From a bacterium 1XD8-76 (GTDB lineage: Bacteria > Bacillota > Clostridia > Lachnospirales > Lachnospiraceae), in the NCBI GenBank assembly GCA_003611955.1, contig RAZE01000004.1, positions 124,001 to 188,000 of the forward strand: a DNA stretch of 64,000 bases, read 5' to 3'. The notes below the pieces were generated by a model, which saw only the letters and a list, made by a program, of their open reading frames with translations, searched no databases and had not been told where the DNA came from. Every line of letters begins with the position of its first letter. Position 1 is the first letter of the stretch. Position numbers and translations under genes: made by a program. This document shows positions 16,273 through 26,179 of the stretch, piece by piece.

Positions 16273-17550
16273 TCATTCCGCTTCCATCGCCTGCCTGAGA
16301 TCCGCAATGATATCCTCCGCGTTCTCGATACCGACGGAAAGTCGGATCAGATCAGGCGCCACGCCCGCTTCCACCAGCTGCTCGTCCGTCATCTGCCTGT
16401 GCGTATGGCTCGCCGGATGCAGCATACAGGTCTTGGAATCCGCCACGTGCGTGGCGATCACCGCCAGCTTCAGCCTGTCCATCATCTTGCCGGCGGCGGC
16501 TCTTTTGCCCTTCAAACCAAAAGCGATCACCCCGCAGGTACCGTCCGGCATATATTTCCGAGCCAGCTCATAATATTTATTTCCGGGAAGCCCCGGGTAA
16601 TTTACCCATGCCACTTCCTCATGATCCTGCAAAAACTGAGCTGTTTTCAGCGCGTTGTCACAGTGTCTCTCCATGCGCAGCGCCAGAGTTTCCAGACCCA
16701 GATTCAGAAGAAACGCGTTCATCGGAGCCTGGATAGATCCCAGATCCCTCATCAGCTGGGAAGTCGCCTTCGTGATATAGGCGCCCTTGCCGAATTTTTC
16801 CGTGTAGACAATGCCGTGGTAGGACTCGTCCGGCGTGCATAATCCCGGATATCTGTCCGGATAAGCCGCCCAGTCAAAATTGCCGGAATCCACGATACAG
16901 CCGCCCACCGTCGCGCCGTGTCCGTCCATATATTTCGTCGTGGAATGAGTCACGATATCCGCTCCCCACTGAAAAGGGTTACAGTGGATCGGAGTCGCGA
17001 ATGTATTGTCCACAATCAAAGGACAGTGATGCGTGTGGGCGAGCGCCGCAAATTTTTCAATATCCAGCACCACCAGTGCCGGGTTGGCGATCGTCTCCGC
17101 GAAAACGCATTTAGTATTGTCCCGGAAAGCCTTCTCCAATTCTTCTCTGGGCGCATCCGGATCCACCACGGTGCAGGATATCCCCATCTTCTTCATCGTA
17201 CAGGTCAGCAGGTTAAAGGTGCCCCCATAGACTGTGGAGGACATCACGATGTGATCTCCCGCCTCACAGATATTGAATACTGCATAATAGTTGGCCGCCT
17301 GGCCAGAGCTCGTCAACATTGCCGCAAACCCGCCCTCCAGCTCGCAGATCTTCTGCGCCGCCATATCGTTGGTGGGGTTCTGCAGTCTTGTATAAAAATA
17401 GCCGGACTCTTCCAGATCAAAGAGTCTTCCCATCTGTTCGGAACTGTCATATTTGAATGTGGTGCTCTGTATGATCGGCATAAGCCTGGGCTGCCCGTTC
17501 CCCGGTTTCCAGCCGGCCTGCACGCAAATCGTATCTTTCTGGTATTTCAT
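16273..17550 (-). CDS. metY: O-acetylhomoserine sulfhydrylase (Cys/Met metabolism PLP enzyme)
   Basis: A 425-residue PLP enzyme of the MetY subgroup that makes homocysteine from O-acetylhomoserine and sulfide. Typical elements are the N-terminal DTICVQAGWKPGNGQPR, SGQAANYY phosphate-binding region, VDNTFATPIHCNPFQWGADI, the PLP lysine in HSTTKYMDGHG and the C-terminal LIRLSVGIENAEDII. MetY is longer than the cystathionine gamma-synthase group (about 380), and this length fits MetY. No SAM riboswitch or T-box is found in front, since the gene starts only 5 bases after the zinc-ribbon gene and is presumably cotranscribed with it. Confidence 0.93.
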   Translation of the reverse strand: MKYQKDTICVQAGWKPGNGQPRLMPIIQSTTFKYDSSEQMGRLFDLEESGYFYTRLQNPTNDMAAQKICELEGGFAAMLTSSGQAANYYAVFNICEAGDHIVMSSTVYGGTFNLLTCTMKKMGISCTVVDPDAPREELEKAFRDNTKCVFAETIANPALVVLDIEKFAALAHTHHCPLIVDNTFATPIHCNPFQWGADIVTHSTTKYMDGHGATVGGCIVDSGNFDWAAYPDRYPGLCTPDESYHGIVYTEKFGKGAYITKATSQLMRDLGSIQAPMNAFLLNLGLETLALRMERHCDNALKTAQFLQDHEEVAWVNYPGLPGNKYYELARKYMPDGTCGVIAFGLKGKRAAAGKMMDRLKLAVIATHVADSKTCMLHPASHTHRQMTDEQLVEAGVAPDLIRLSVGIENAEDIIADLRQAMEAE

Positions 17551-17555
17551 TCTCT

Positions 17556-18521
17556 CTACTCCCGTCTCCCCGTCATATATTCTCTCTTCAGTTCTTCCAT
17601 CATATGACAGTAGGTCTCCTTACACGGTTCCATCCGCCCGCTCTTAATATACTCGACACACGGTGCAAGATAGGTATTCCAGAGCCAGACATATTTCGCC
17701 TGCGCTTCCGCGTCCTTTGCGATCCGTTTCACGAGAGTGGGGGCAATATCATAATATTCTTCGATCAACTCCGGACCGCCCTCCGCTTCCAAGAGATAGC
17801 CGTCACGGAACCCTTTGATCAGCCGCAGTGCCTCGCAGTCTTCCCCCTTGTTCAGGTTTTGACAGACTGCCGTTGTGACATAACAGAGTTTTCTTTTAAA
17901 TCCCTGTACGATGGAGTCATAGTCGGAAGCAATGATATTGCTGTCCTTAAAGCTCTCCCCCCATTCTTTACAGATTGCCTCCGCCAGTTCGTCCGCTTTC
18001 TTTCCACCAATTTCTTTGATAGAGGGGAGAACATAGACGGCCATAAACATATTTTTGTCCATCTGGACGGTAAATTTTTCATTCTTTTTCTTTACCTGCT
18101 CCAGTTTTGCCTCCTGTTCCCGGATAAAACCGGACGCTATCTGGTGATAGATGCCGTCCAGGCTTTCCACGCTGTCGGGGGCATTGTCCAGCACGATCTT
18201 GACAGCGGTATAAAAAGCATAGTTTTCCTCTTTATAGCGCTCAAACAATTCATGGTAGGAATCCTTTTTAAAGGCCCGCACTCTCTGGGAGTAATCTTTA
18301 CATGCCGCCCCGACATGTTCCAGCACAAAATTCAGATTCTCATAACATTTTCCCGCATCTGTCTGCTCCTTTGCCACTGCGGTTTCCGCTTCCGCCTCTG
18401 TCCTCTCCACAGCGGCCAGATCGATCCTCTCCCCGCAGAACATGCAGAGAATGGTTTCTCTGCCCGCAGGCGCCTGCATTTCTTCGCCGCAATGTGGGCA
18501 CTTAATCAAAATGGTTTCCAT
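17556..18521 (-). CDS. Zinc-ribbon protein of unknown function
   Basis: A 321-residue protein. The N-terminus has two CxxC knuckles (CPHCGEE and CMFCGER, residues 9-31), a short zinc ribbon. The rest is mostly helical, with a charged linker at about 40-60 and no recognised enzyme motif. Conserved-looking segments include YAFYTAVKIVLDNAPDSVES and EEYYDIAPTLVKRIAKDAEA. It is probably cytoplasmic. It lies between yebC and metY, with 22 and 5 bases of spacing, so cotranscription is likely but gives no functional hint. Confidence 0.7.
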   Translation of the reverse strand: METILIKCPHCGEEMQAPAGRETILCMFCGERIDLAAVERTEAEAETAVAKEQTDAGKCYENLNFVLEHVGAACKDYSQRVRAFKKDSYHELFERYKEENYAFYTAVKIVLDNAPDSVESLDGIYHQIASGFIREQEAKLEQVKKKNEKFTVQMDKNMFMAVYVLPSIKEIGGKKADELAEAICKEWGESFKDSNIIASDYDSIVQGFKRKLCYVTTAVCQNLNKGEDCEALRLIKGFRDGYLLEAEGGPELIEEYYDIAPTLVKRIAKDAEAQAKYVWLWNTYLAPCVEYIKSGRMEPCKETYCHMMEELKREYMTGRRE

Positions 18522-18543
18522 TATTTATCCTCTCTTCAACAGA

Positions 18544-19272
18544 TTACTCGTCCCAGTTGTGGTACACTGCCTGTACATCATCATCCTCGTCCAGCAGATC
18601 CAGCGTTCTCTGCAGATTCTTTATCGCCGTATCGTCCGTCAACTCCACATAATTCTGCGGGATCATCGTCACCTCGGCTGAAACCATTGCGATACCTGCC
18701 TCCTCCAGAGCCTGTCGCACAGTCTCGCAATCATCCGGCGCCGTCAGGACCTCATAGCTGTCCTCCTCCTCGTTGAAATCTTCCGCACCTGCATCCAGAG
18801 CCATCATCATCACCTCGTCTGCCTCCACGTCGCATTCTTCCTTGTCGATGATGATCTGCCCTCTTTTGTCGAACATGTAGGACACGCAGCCCTGCGTGCC
18901 GACGTTGCCCTGTCCCTTCGTGAATGCGTTCCTCACATTGGCCGCTGTGCGGTTCTTGTTGTCCGTGAGCGCGTCCACGATAATCGCGATGCCGCTCGGA
19001 CCGTATCCCTCGTAGGTCACATACTCATAATTCACGTTTCCGTCTTCGCCCGCCGCTTTCTTGATACCGCGCTCGATCGTATCGTTGGGCATGTTATTGG
19101 CCTTCGCCTTTGCCACTACCTGGGCCAGTTTAAAGTTGTTCGCCGGATCAGGGCCGCCCTCTTTTACCGCCACGGCGATCTCACGGCCGATGATCGTAAA
19201 AATTTTGCCCTTTGCCGCATCGTTTTTCTCTTTTTTGTGTTTAATGTTCGCAAATTTTGAATGTCCTGACAT
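18544..19272 (-). CDS. yebC: YebC/PmpR family protein
   Basis: A 242-residue YebC-type protein, the usual length for the family. The N-terminus [20 protein letters not shown] is diagnostic, followed by [20 protein letters not shown], the [11 protein letters not shown] helix, [19 protein letters not shown] and VSYMFDKRG. Family members are described as DNA-binding regulators (PmpR), and the mitochondrial TACO1 and some bacterial homologues help translation of proline-rich stretches on the ribosome. Which role applies here cannot be told. It has AAAGGAG upstream and starts 14 bases after the CorC-like gene. Confidence 0.95.
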   Translation of the reverse strand: MSGHSKFANIKHKKEKNDAAKGKIFTIIGREIAVAVKEGGPDPANNFKLAQVVAKAKANNMPNDTIERGIKKAAGEDGNVNYEYVTYEGYGPSGIAIIVDALTDNKNRTAANVRNAFTKGQGNVGTQGCVSYMFDKRGQIIIDKEECDVEADEVMMMALDAGAEDFNEEEDSYEVLTAPDDCETVRQALEEAGIAMVSAEVTMIPQNYVELTDDTAIKNLQRTLDLLDEDDDVQAVYHNWDE

Positions 19273-19286
19273 CTGTACTATCTCCT

Positions 19287-20174
19287 TTAATTATGTAATA
19301 AGCTGTTTTCCTTCACAACCAACACTTTTTCAATTCTCCGGTTCTCCACTTTCAGGATCTGGAATCTGTAATCTCCCACCATGATGGAAAACTCCTCATT
19401 CTCCTCCGGAATCCTGTCCATTTTTGAGATCAGGAAACCGTTTAACGTGTCAAACTCATCCTCCTCAAAGTCGATGCCGAATCTTTCCTCCAGTTCTTTC
19501 AGCTCCGACATTCCGTCTATCACGTACTCGTCCTGGCCCTTTTTCTGGATATGGCTCTCTTCCTCATCATATTCGTCCAGAATATTGCCGACGATCTCCT
19601 CGAGGATATCTTCCATCGTCACAAGTCCGGCCGTCTGTCCATACTCGTCGATGACGATCGACATCTGCACCTTTTTCTGCTGCATCTCCCGGAACAGGAT
19701 ATCAATTTTCTTTTTCTCTGTCACAAAAACTGCCTTGCGGAGCAGATCGGGAATATCCTTTATCGCCATTTTCCGGTTGGCTGCGATCCGATTCATACGA
19801 AACGCATCCTTTAAGAATAAGATGCCGGTAATGTGATCAATGTTTTCCTCATAGACGGGAAATCTGCTGTTGGAACCGTCCAGCATATAGTCCAACGCTT
19901 CTTTCAGTGTCATCTCCGCCTCAATTCCGGCGATCTGAGAGCGATGCGTCATGATATCTCCCGCCTCTTTGTCATTCAGGGCAAAAATATTGGAAATCAT
20001 CTCCGCCTCGTCGTCCTCGATGGTCCCCTTCTCCTGACCTTCGCTGACCATAGTCAAAATGTCTTCTTCCACCTCTTCCGACTTTCCCCGCCGTCTGCTG
20101 CCAAGTCCTTTTTTTACCGTTTTTACGATGGTTCCCAGGCCGAAACTATCGGGGTTTCCATCTGTGTCCGTCAT
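19287..20174 (-). CDS. CorC/HlyC-type CBS-domain protein
   Basis: A 295-residue soluble protein with an acidic linker, two CBS domains (about 70-195; [20 protein letters not shown] and [20 protein letters not shown]) and a C-terminal CorC_HlyC domain (about 205-290; [20 protein letters not shown]). The membrane DUF21 (CNNM) domain of the longer transporter family is absent, so it resembles E. coli CorC or TlyC-type proteins, linked to magnesium/cobalt resistance and, in some species, hemolysin activity. The CBS pair probably binds an adenine nucleotide. A GGAGAT site precedes ATG 20174. Confidence 0.88.
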   Translation of the reverse strand: MTDTDGNPDSFGLGTIVKTVKKGLGSRRRGKSEEVEEDILTMVSEGQEKGTIEDDEAEMISNIFALNDKEAGDIMTHRSQIAGIEAEMTLKEALDYMLDGSNSRFPVYEENIDHITGILFLKDAFRMNRIAANRKMAIKDIPDLLRKAVFVTEKKKIDILFREMQQKKVQMSIVIDEYGQTAGLVTMEDILEEIVGNILDEYDEEESHIQKKGQDEYVIDGMSELKELEERFGIDFEEDEFDTLNGFLISKMDRIPEENEEFSIMVGDYRFQILKVENRRIEKVLVVKENSLLHN

Positions 20175-20262
20175 ACTGATTCATCTCCTATTTTATTATT
20201 CCATGCTTTTGATACATAAAATATCAACTTACAATATACCATTTATCGAAGATACAGTCAAC

Positions 20263-20308
20263 AAAAAACCGGCCCCCGCCAAAAGCAAATTGGAAATGGG
20301 CCGGTTTT
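20263..20308 (-). terminator. Rho-independent terminator after mazF
   Basis: Read on the minus strand, an 11-bp perfect GC-rich stem (20298-20308 pairing with 20265-20275, GAAAACCGGCCC side first) ends in a run of T. It starts 10 bases after the mazF stop and closes the alr-mazF transcript. Confidence 0.85.
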
Positions 20309-20317
20309 CACCGAACT

Positions 20318-20674
20318 TCAGCTCTCCGCCGAATTTCTGGTCAACTCGAGGCTGATAGCCAGTGCGCGGTTCACCTGGTTCATCATCTTGTCATCCAGAT
20401 GACACACCCTGTCCTTCAACCGCATTTTGTCTATCGTGCGAAGCTGCTCCAGCAAAATGACTGAGTTTTTCTCCATCTGGTACTGTTCTGCACGAAGCTC
20501 TATGTGGGTCGGAAGCTTTGCTTTGTTTTGTCTGGAAGTGATCGCCGCACAGATGACCGTCGGACTGTGTCTGTTTCCCGTGTCATTCTGCACGATAAGT
20601 ACCGGTCTCACGCCGCCCTGTTCCGATCCTACCACAGGGCGAAGGTCCGCATAGTAAATATCTCCGCGTCTCAT
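20318..20674 (-). CDS. mazF: MazF/NdoA-type endoribonuclease toxin
   Basis: A 118-residue PemK/MazF fold toxin very like B. subtilis NdoA (EndoA), which cuts mRNA at specific short sites. The N-terminus [20 protein letters not shown] and [11 protein letters not shown] contain the catalytic Arg; the conserved Thr lies in ICAAITSR; then KLPTHIEL and [19 protein letters not shown]. The ATG at 20674 matches homologue starts. The frame stays open upstream to an ATG at 20800 inside alr, giving a 42-residue tail that looks non-conserved. In Bacilli the order is alr-antitoxin-toxin; here the 98 bases after alr have no room for an antitoxin gene. Confidence 0.93.
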   Translation of the reverse strand: MRRGDIYYADLRPVVGSEQGGVRPVLIVQNDTGNRHSPTVICAAITSRQNKAKLPTHIELRAEQYQMEKNSVILLEQLRTIDKMRLKDRVCHLDDKMMNQVNRALAISLELTRNSAES

Positions 20675-20772
20675 AAAATTCACCTCTCGGATTTTCCTGC
20701 CATCTTCTCTGCAGGTGATATTTACAGTATTTCCCGTGTTTTTCTTTTCATACACAGTTCCTAAAAATTCTT

Positions 20773-21945
20773 TTAAATGTATATCCTCGGAATCCGGCAC
20801 CCCAGATCGCAGGCAAGCTCATAGTTAAACCGGCCGGAGAGATCGCCGAGTTCCTCCATTGTAATCTGCTCCCCGCTGTCTTTTCCGATCAGCGTCACCG
20901 TATCTCCCTCCATGGCATCCGGAATATCCGTCACATCCACCATAAACTGATCCATGCAGACTCTTCCCAGAATCGGCGCCCTCTTCCCCCGGATCAATAC
21001 GCTCCCTTTTCCCGACAGGCCTCTCGGATACCCGTCTCCGTAACCCACCGGTATCGTCGCGATCCGCTGTTCTTTCTTCGTCACATAAGTGCCGCCGTAG
21101 CTGACAGCTCTCCCCGCTGGCAGCGTCTTGATGTAGACGATGTGTGAATACAGACCAAACAGCGGACGAAGTGCGGTCTTTTCCCGGTCCATCTCCGCCG
21201 AGGGCCACAGACCATACATGGCGATGCCGGCTCGCACCAGATCCAGCTGTGTCTCCGGCAGTTCCATGATCGCGGCGCTGTTGGCGCAGTGCTTTAGCGG
21301 GATCTGCAGGGAAAGCTCCTCTTCCAGCCGTGTTACAAATTCCCTGAAAAGCGCAAACTGTTCCAGCGCGTTTTTCTTGTCCCGCTCATCCGCCCGGGCG
21401 AAATGGGTGAAAATCCCTTCGATCTCCAGTCCCGGAAGCTCCATCACCTGCCTCACGAACGCGATTCCCGTATCGTCCGGGAAAATGCCGATCCGGGACA
21501 TCCCGGTATCCACTTTGATATGGATCTTCAAAACCTTTCCCTGTCTGACGGCTTCCCCGGAAAGATCCTTCGCCATGTCGAGCCGAAATACAGTGGGACA
21601 TACCTCTTCCTCCACCAGCTTTTCATAGCATTCCGGAAAGGTGTAGCCCAAAATAAGGATCGGCTTCTTTGAACCGCTTTGCCGAAGCTGTAGAGCTTCC
21701 TCCGCCGTCGCCACCGCATAGCCAAAAACATAGTCCAGACAGTCAAACTTTTTCGCCAGTTTTACGGCGCCGTGCCCGTAACCGTTGGCCTTGATCACCG
21801 CAAGCATCTTTGTCCTCGGGTCAAGTTTTTCCCTCATGGATTCCAGATTTTTCACCGCGGCATCCAGATCCACCACCGCACAGACGCGCTTATGTTCCGT
21901 TAAGTGTTGTTTGTTTATGATATGAATTGGGTCATTATTCTCCAT
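20773..21945 (-). CDS. alr: Alanine racemase
   Basis: A 390-residue fold-type III PLP enzyme making D-alanine for peptidoglycan. The PLP lysine is in [32 protein letters not shown] and [11 protein letters not shown] line the barrel, and the C-terminal domain has the catalytic Tyr region AVSYGGTYV and [13 protein letters not shown]. The length is normal. A Shine-Dalgarno AAGGAG is 11 bases before the ATG. It follows the nnrE/nnrD gene (41 bases) and precedes mazF, so the run is probably one transcript. Confidence 0.96.
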   Translation of the reverse strand: MENNDPIHIINKQHLTEHKRVCAVVDLDAAVKNLESMREKLDPRTKMLAVIKANGYGHGAVKLAKKFDCLDYVFGYAVATAEEALQLRQSGSKKPILILGYTFPECYEKLVEEEVCPTVFRLDMAKDLSGEAVRQGKVLKIHIKVDTGMSRIGIFPDDTGIAFVRQVMELPGLEIEGIFTHFARADERDKKNALEQFALFREFVTRLEEELSLQIPLKHCANSAAIMELPETQLDLVRAGIAMYGLWPSAEMDREKTALRPLFGLYSHIVYIKTLPAGRAVSYGGTYVTKKEQRIATIPVGYGDGYPRGLSGKGSVLIRGKRAPILGRVCMDQFMVDVTDIPDAMEGDTVTLIGKDSGEQITMEELGDLSGRFNYELACDLGCRIPRIYI

Positions 21946-21986
21946 GAGTGTTCCACTCCTTTTTCATCGCTCTCTAACAGCATCTT

Positions 21987-23642
21987 TTATAAAAAATTCA
22001 AAGTCTCCGGCAGCGCCGCAATGATATCCCCCGCTTTCATCGACACTTCCCCGCACTTTTCGGCCGCCATATCTCCCGCCAGCCCATGCAGATAAACGGC
22101 ATGACACACTGCCTGAAAACAGGCTTCTTTTCTATCGGTTTTCTCTCCGCTCCCACCATGGTTCACCGCCGTATATGCCATCAGAGCACCTGTGATTCCG
22201 GACAGAACATCCCCGGAGCCGGCTGTCGCCATACCACTGTTTCCGGTCTGATTGACGTAATAACGGAAACGGTCCATACTATCGTGAAAGCCGACCACCG
22301 CAGCCGCATCCTTGCTGACCAGAATAGCCCCCGTCTCCCGACAGTATCCTTCCAGTTTTTCCATCCTCTCTTTCTGCAAATCCGGCATGCTGCAGTGCAA
22401 AAGCCTGGCAAGCTCCGCCATATGCGGCGTCATGATCACAATGCCGCCCTGAGCAGTATATATTTTTACAAGCTTAAAAAGCCGCTCCGAGGATGCCAGC
22501 AGATTCAGTCCGTCCGCATCCAGGATCACCGGTTTTATCTTTTTGTTTTCTGACATAAATGTCATAATTTTTTCCATACTCTTCTGTGCGGCTATATCCT
22601 GTCCGATGCCCGGACCGATCACCACCGCATCGCACCAACCAAACAGCTTTTCCCAGTCAGTCTGCTCCGTGAGCGCCTGATACATCGCCTCCGGCAGTCT
22701 GGTGAGGATCAGCTCCCTGTTTTCTACGGGGGAAACGATCTGCAGCATACCTGCTCCGCTCCGCAGTACCGCCTCCCCGGCCAGCAGAGCCGCCCCCGGC
22801 GTTCCGGCGCTGCCTGCATAGAGAAGAACCTTCCCGAAACTGCCTTTATGCCCGTTTGGATTCCGGCGAGGCAATATTCCGCCCTCTCTCCATCGATCCC
22901 TGCCGATCGTCATCCCCGCCGGATACTCCCCGAGAAAACTATCCTCCGTGATGCCGATATCCGCGACTATCACTTCTCCGCAAATCTCCCTGCCCGGATA
23001 GAGCGCCATCCCCCTTTTCTGAAAACCGAAAGTCACCGTGAGATCCGCACGGAAAGCACATCCCAGTATATGCCCGTCCTTTGCGGAAATACCGGAAGAA
23101 ATATCTAACGCCGCCTTCTTTCCGGAAAGTCCGTTCAACCACTCTGTCTTTTTGCGGTAAATGCCGGTTATCTCCCTGGAAAGCCCGATTCCGAACAGCG
23201 CGTCTATCACCAGATCCCAGGCTGCAGAATTTAATCTCCCCTCCGGTCTGTGTCCGTCCCATATCGAAATCCACTTCTCATCCGTCAGGATATGCAGGGT
23301 TTTGTCCCCTTTTTCCCTGTATCGCTCCAGAATTTCCATCTGCGTCCGCATGGCCGGGGAATACTTCTCCCGCTCTCCGCTGACAAGCACCGTCACATCG
23401 CAGCCTGTCAGAAAAAGAAGGCGGGCAAGCGCCGCACCGTCCCCGCCGTTATTGCCGTTTCCGCAGGCAATCAACACCTTTGGTTCCCCCTCGAAAATTT
23501 TGCGCCACCTCTGTCGGATCAGATCTCTTGCCGCCAGAGCCGACCGCTCCATCAAAACGAGCTGCGGTATTTTGAAATGTTCGATCGTATTATGATCGGC
23601 GCGCTGCATCTCCTCCGCGTCCACGATATATTCCCACCGCAT
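21987..23642 (-). CDS. nnrD: Bifunctional NAD(P)H-hydrate epimerase / dehydratase
   Basis: A 551-residue fusion that repairs hydrated NADH and NADPH. The N-terminal YjeF_N epimerase domain (about 1-215) starts WEYIVDAEEMQRADHNTI and has IACGNGNNGGDGAALARLLF and DALFGIGLSREITG. The C-terminal ribokinase-like dehydratase domain (about 230-545) has HKGSFGKVLLYAGSAGTPGA, VIGPGIGQD, ILDADGLNLLA, VIMTPHMAELARLL and the catalytic Asp in ATAGSGDVLSGITGALMA. The reading frame could begin 19 codons earlier, but ATG 23642 lies one base after the stop of the SGNH-like gene, with a GGGGGT site, and matches the family N-terminus. Confidence 0.95.
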   Translation of the reverse strand: MRWEYIVDAEEMQRADHNTIEHFKIPQLVLMERSALAARDLIRQRWRKIFEGEPKVLIACGNGNNGGDGAALARLLFLTGCDVTVLVSGEREKYSPAMRTQMEILERYREKGDKTLHILTDEKWISIWDGHRPEGRLNSAAWDLVIDALFGIGLSREITGIYRKKTEWLNGLSGKKAALDISSGISAKDGHILGCAFRADLTVTFGFQKRGMALYPGREICGEVIVADIGITEDSFLGEYPAGMTIGRDRWREGGILPRRNPNGHKGSFGKVLLYAGSAGTPGAALLAGEAVLRSGAGMLQIVSPVENRELILTRLPEAMYQALTEQTDWEKLFGWCDAVVIGPGIGQDIAAQKSMEKIMTFMSENKKIKPVILDADGLNLLASSERLFKLVKIYTAQGGIVIMTPHMAELARLLHCSMPDLQKERMEKLEGYCRETGAILVSKDAAAVVGFHDSMDRFRYYVNQTGNSGMATAGSGDVLSGITGALMAYTAVNHGGSGEKTDRKEACFQAVCHAVYLHGLAGDMAAEKCGEVSMKAGDIIAALPETLNFL

Positions 23643-23643
23643 T

Positions 23644-24690
23644 CTACAACCCCCAGACACTGAAATCAAACTGATTGACAAGTTCCCGCAATTCCTCAAG
23701 CTCTTTTTGGTACGTATCCGCCGTCACCTCTTTTTCCCCGCTCGCAAAACACTCGGTCATATAGAGATTTACCTCCCTGTCGTAATGCGTATAATCGACA
23801 TAGCGGTTCAGATCGCAGACCAGCTCCGGATCATTCTGAAAGAAAAAGACTCTGACATTATCATGGCCGAACAAGGATCCCATGATCGCGTCATACTCCG
23901 CCAGTCTGGCGTCCACGTTCTTCTCCTGAATACAGTCATACCAGAACAGAATGCTGTAAGGCGGAAAAAACACGTAAAAATCCGTATCCGGATGGCTTTC
24001 AATATGGGGAAGAATATGTTCTCTCATGTTGGCCTTAGCCGCCTCCGTGTAGGCGTCCTCCGGGACGGTATGTTCCGCCTTCCCGGAAGGCACATAATTG
24101 CTCAACACATACTCCTCATTATAGTATTCCGCATAATAATTTTTCCCGTAGATGATATGAAAGTCATCGGCCTCATCCTTCCCGATATAAGGCGCTATGA
24201 TATAATCCAACAGAACGTCTTTATTCCACCAGTATTCCACATCATTCAGAATATTATCATCGTAATAAATTTCCGGCACAGGATACGCATCGATATCTGT
24301 CCCATTCGCATAAGGCAGCAGATCGATCCCTAAGAACACCGCCTCCGGCATCCCGTGATGCTCTTCCACAACCGTCAGGATCCTGTCCTGATCTTTTGCG
24401 TGGGCCGCGTTATAGGCCAGCTTCACCGTATGCAATCCCAGAATATCCTCAAACCACTGTGTATTAAACTGCACCACCATGGAGGAACCGAGAAGCACGC
24501 TGTCATAGTCCATGTTTTTGGCGATACCAGGATTCTGGGTGAGCTGATTGTCCAAAACATAGGGAAAATCGGGTAAAGGTTTATGATATTGAAAAAACGG
24601 ATCCACATAGACGACGAGAGATGCCATCGCGAGCAGACAGATTCCGCACACTGCGCCGAAAGCCGCCAGCCATTTTTTTCTATGATTCAT
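23644..24690 (-). CDS. SGNH-like partner of MBOAT acyltransferase
   Basis: A 348-residue protein with an N-terminal membrane anchor (about 8-29, AAFGAVCGICLLAMASLVVY) and an extracytoplasmic domain. A GSSM motif (YDSVLLGSSMVVQFN) fits the SGNH block I serine, and DYTHYDREVN near the C-terminus fits the Asp-x-x-His block V. AlgJ/AlgX- and DltD-like proteins of this shape work with an MBOAT protein, receiving an acyl group across the membrane and placing it on a cell-surface polymer. The MBOAT gene is immediately upstream (38 bases). The acceptor polymer is unknown. Confidence 0.7.
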   Translation of the reverse strand: MNHRKKWLAAFGAVCGICLLAMASLVVYVDPFFQYHKPLPDFPYVLDNQLTQNPGIAKNMDYDSVLLGSSMVVQFNTQWFEDILGLHTVKLAYNAAHAKDQDRILTVVEEHHGMPEAVFLGIDLLPYANGTDIDAYPVPEIYYDDNILNDVEYWWNKDVLLDYIIAPYIGKDEADDFHIIYGKNYYAEYYNEEYVLSNYVPSGKAEHTVPEDAYTEAAKANMREHILPHIESHPDTDFYVFFPPYSILFWYDCIQEKNVDARLAEYDAIMGSLFGHDNVRVFFFQNDPELVCDLNRYVDYTHYDREVNLYMTECFASGEKEVTADTYQKELEELRELVNQFDFSVWGL

Positions 24691-24728
24691 GGTATCCTGT
24701 CCTCCTTTGCAAAATCTACCTAAATATT

Positions 24729-26177
24729 TTAAAAGTTAAAATACAGGAAGGAGCTGACCCCCGACAGCGATACGACACAATACAAAAACAGTATTGCGGC
24801 GGCAATGGCTCCTCCCATTTGGAAACGACTGTTCTCCGCCCGTTCCACCGCGTTCTTCCCCACAAACACAAGATAAAGCGCCAGAGCCATAAACAGCACA
24901 AAAGGGCCATAATTTTTCAGGACGACCGAAAGCCCCGGCACGACTTCGAACAGATAATTCCATGCGCTGCCATGAAAAAATACGGCGATCTCCGCCATCG
25001 GCAGACCGATCCCGCCGGAGAAGATCTGTCGGTACATATCGCACATAGTACTTAAATCCGGCGCCCGAAAAGCCACAAACGCCAGATTTACAAAACAAAA
25101 GGTCAAAAACACCGACAGCGCCCGGGGCAGTTTTTTCCAGATGGGCTTCCCCAGATAGTCTATGATATAACCCACGCCGTGCATTACGCCCCAGAGCACG
25201 AAAGTCCAGTTCGCCCCGTGCCAGAGTCCGCTCAGAGAGAACACAATAAAGCTGTTCCTGCAGGTTTTCCATCTCCCGTTCCGATTTCCGCCTAACGGAA
25301 TATAGACATACTTCGTAAAAAATCTTCCCAGCGTGATATGCCACCGCTTCCAGAACTCCATAATGCCCGTCGACTGGTACGGGGAATGAAAATTGGCCGG
25401 CAGGTCGATATGCAGCATACAGCCGATGCCCTTCGCCATATCACAGTAGCCGGAAAAGTCAAAATACAGCTGAAAAGTGTACAGTACGGAGATCAGAAAA
25501 GCGTTGGTGGAATCCAACACCTCGATCGCGTCGTATCCCCAGTCCACCGCCTGTCCCAGCGTGTCTGCCAGGATCACCTTCTTGACAAGTCCCAGGGTAA
25601 AGAGCATAACGCCTTTTGTCAGATAATTCATGTCCGGTTTTTTTCTCGCAGGATCGCGAAACTGATCCATCATCTCCCCGCAGGTAACAATGGGCCCCGC
25701 GATCAGCTGAGGAAAAAATACGACAAACAGCGCATACTCCGTAAACCCGCACCTTTTTGCCTCTCCTCTGTAGGTATCCACCAGAAAGGATATCTGCTGA
25801 AATGTAAAGAAACTGATGCCGAGAGGCAGCACTATATTTTTCAGCGGCATCGATGCGCCGAATACCATATTGATATTCTCTATAAAAAAATCAAAATACT
25901 TAAAATAGCACAGGAGCAGCAGATTGAAACCGACCCCTGTGACAATATCCGTTTTGTGCTTTTCTCTGCAGATCCTGCAATGAAAAAAATAATTGACCGC
26001 CACACTGGCACATAACAGAATCAGATAGGAAACGTTAAAATAGGCATAAAACCAGCCTGACATTCCTATCAGAAAAAATTTTGCCTGAGTATATTTTTTA
26101 TATCTGTTTAAAAGATAATAAAAAACCAGCGTGACAGGCAGAAACAAAAACAAAAAAATGTACGAATTAAACAGCAT
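24729..26177 (-). CDS. MBOAT family O-acyltransferase (AlgI/DltB-like)
   Basis: A 482-residue polytopic protein with around ten to twelve membrane segments. The MBOAT core is evident: FLVDTYRGEAKR, FPQLIAGPIVTCGEMMDQF, DFSGYCDMAKGIGCMLHIDL, FWKRWHITLGRFFTKYVYIP and the active-site His in LSGLWHGANWTFVLWGVMHG. The AlgI/PatA-like set O-acetylates surface polysaccharides, while DltB transfers D-alanine; no dltA or dltC gene is nearby, so O-acetylation is more likely. It starts 2 bases after the preceding coiled-coil gene and is followed by its SGNH-like partner. Confidence 0.92.
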   Translation of the reverse strand: MLFNSYIFLFLFLPVTLVFYYLLNRYKKYTQAKFFLIGMSGWFYAYFNVSYLILLCASVAVNYFFHCRICREKHKTDIVTGVGFNLLLLCYFKYFDFFIENINMVFGASMPLKNIVLPLGISFFTFQQISFLVDTYRGEAKRCGFTEYALFVVFFPQLIAGPIVTCGEMMDQFRDPARKKPDMNYLTKGVMLFTLGLVKKVILADTLGQAVDWGYDAIEVLDSTNAFLISVLYTFQLYFDFSGYCDMAKGIGCMLHIDLPANFHSPYQSTGIMEFWKRWHITLGRFFTKYVYIPLGGNRNGRWKTCRNSFIVFSLSGLWHGANWTFVLWGVMHGVGYIIDYLGKPIWKKLPRALSVFLTFCFVNLAFVAFRAPDLSTMCDMYRQIFSGGIGLPMAEIAVFFHGSAWNYLFEVVPGLSVVLKNYGPFVLFMALALYLVFVGKNAVERAENSRFQMGGAIAAAILFLYCVVSLSGVSSFLYFNF

Positions 26178-26179
26178 CT

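Noticed and set aside
17604-18776. A 390-codon plus-strand frame
   Set aside because: It is antisense to the zinc-ribbon and yebC genes, whose minus-strand products are recognisable; it shows no domain.
20674-20800. 42-codon N-terminal extension of mazF as a fused antitoxin
   Set aside because: The sequence is not like any MazE-type protein, overlaps alr, and a normal start at 20674 matches homologues.
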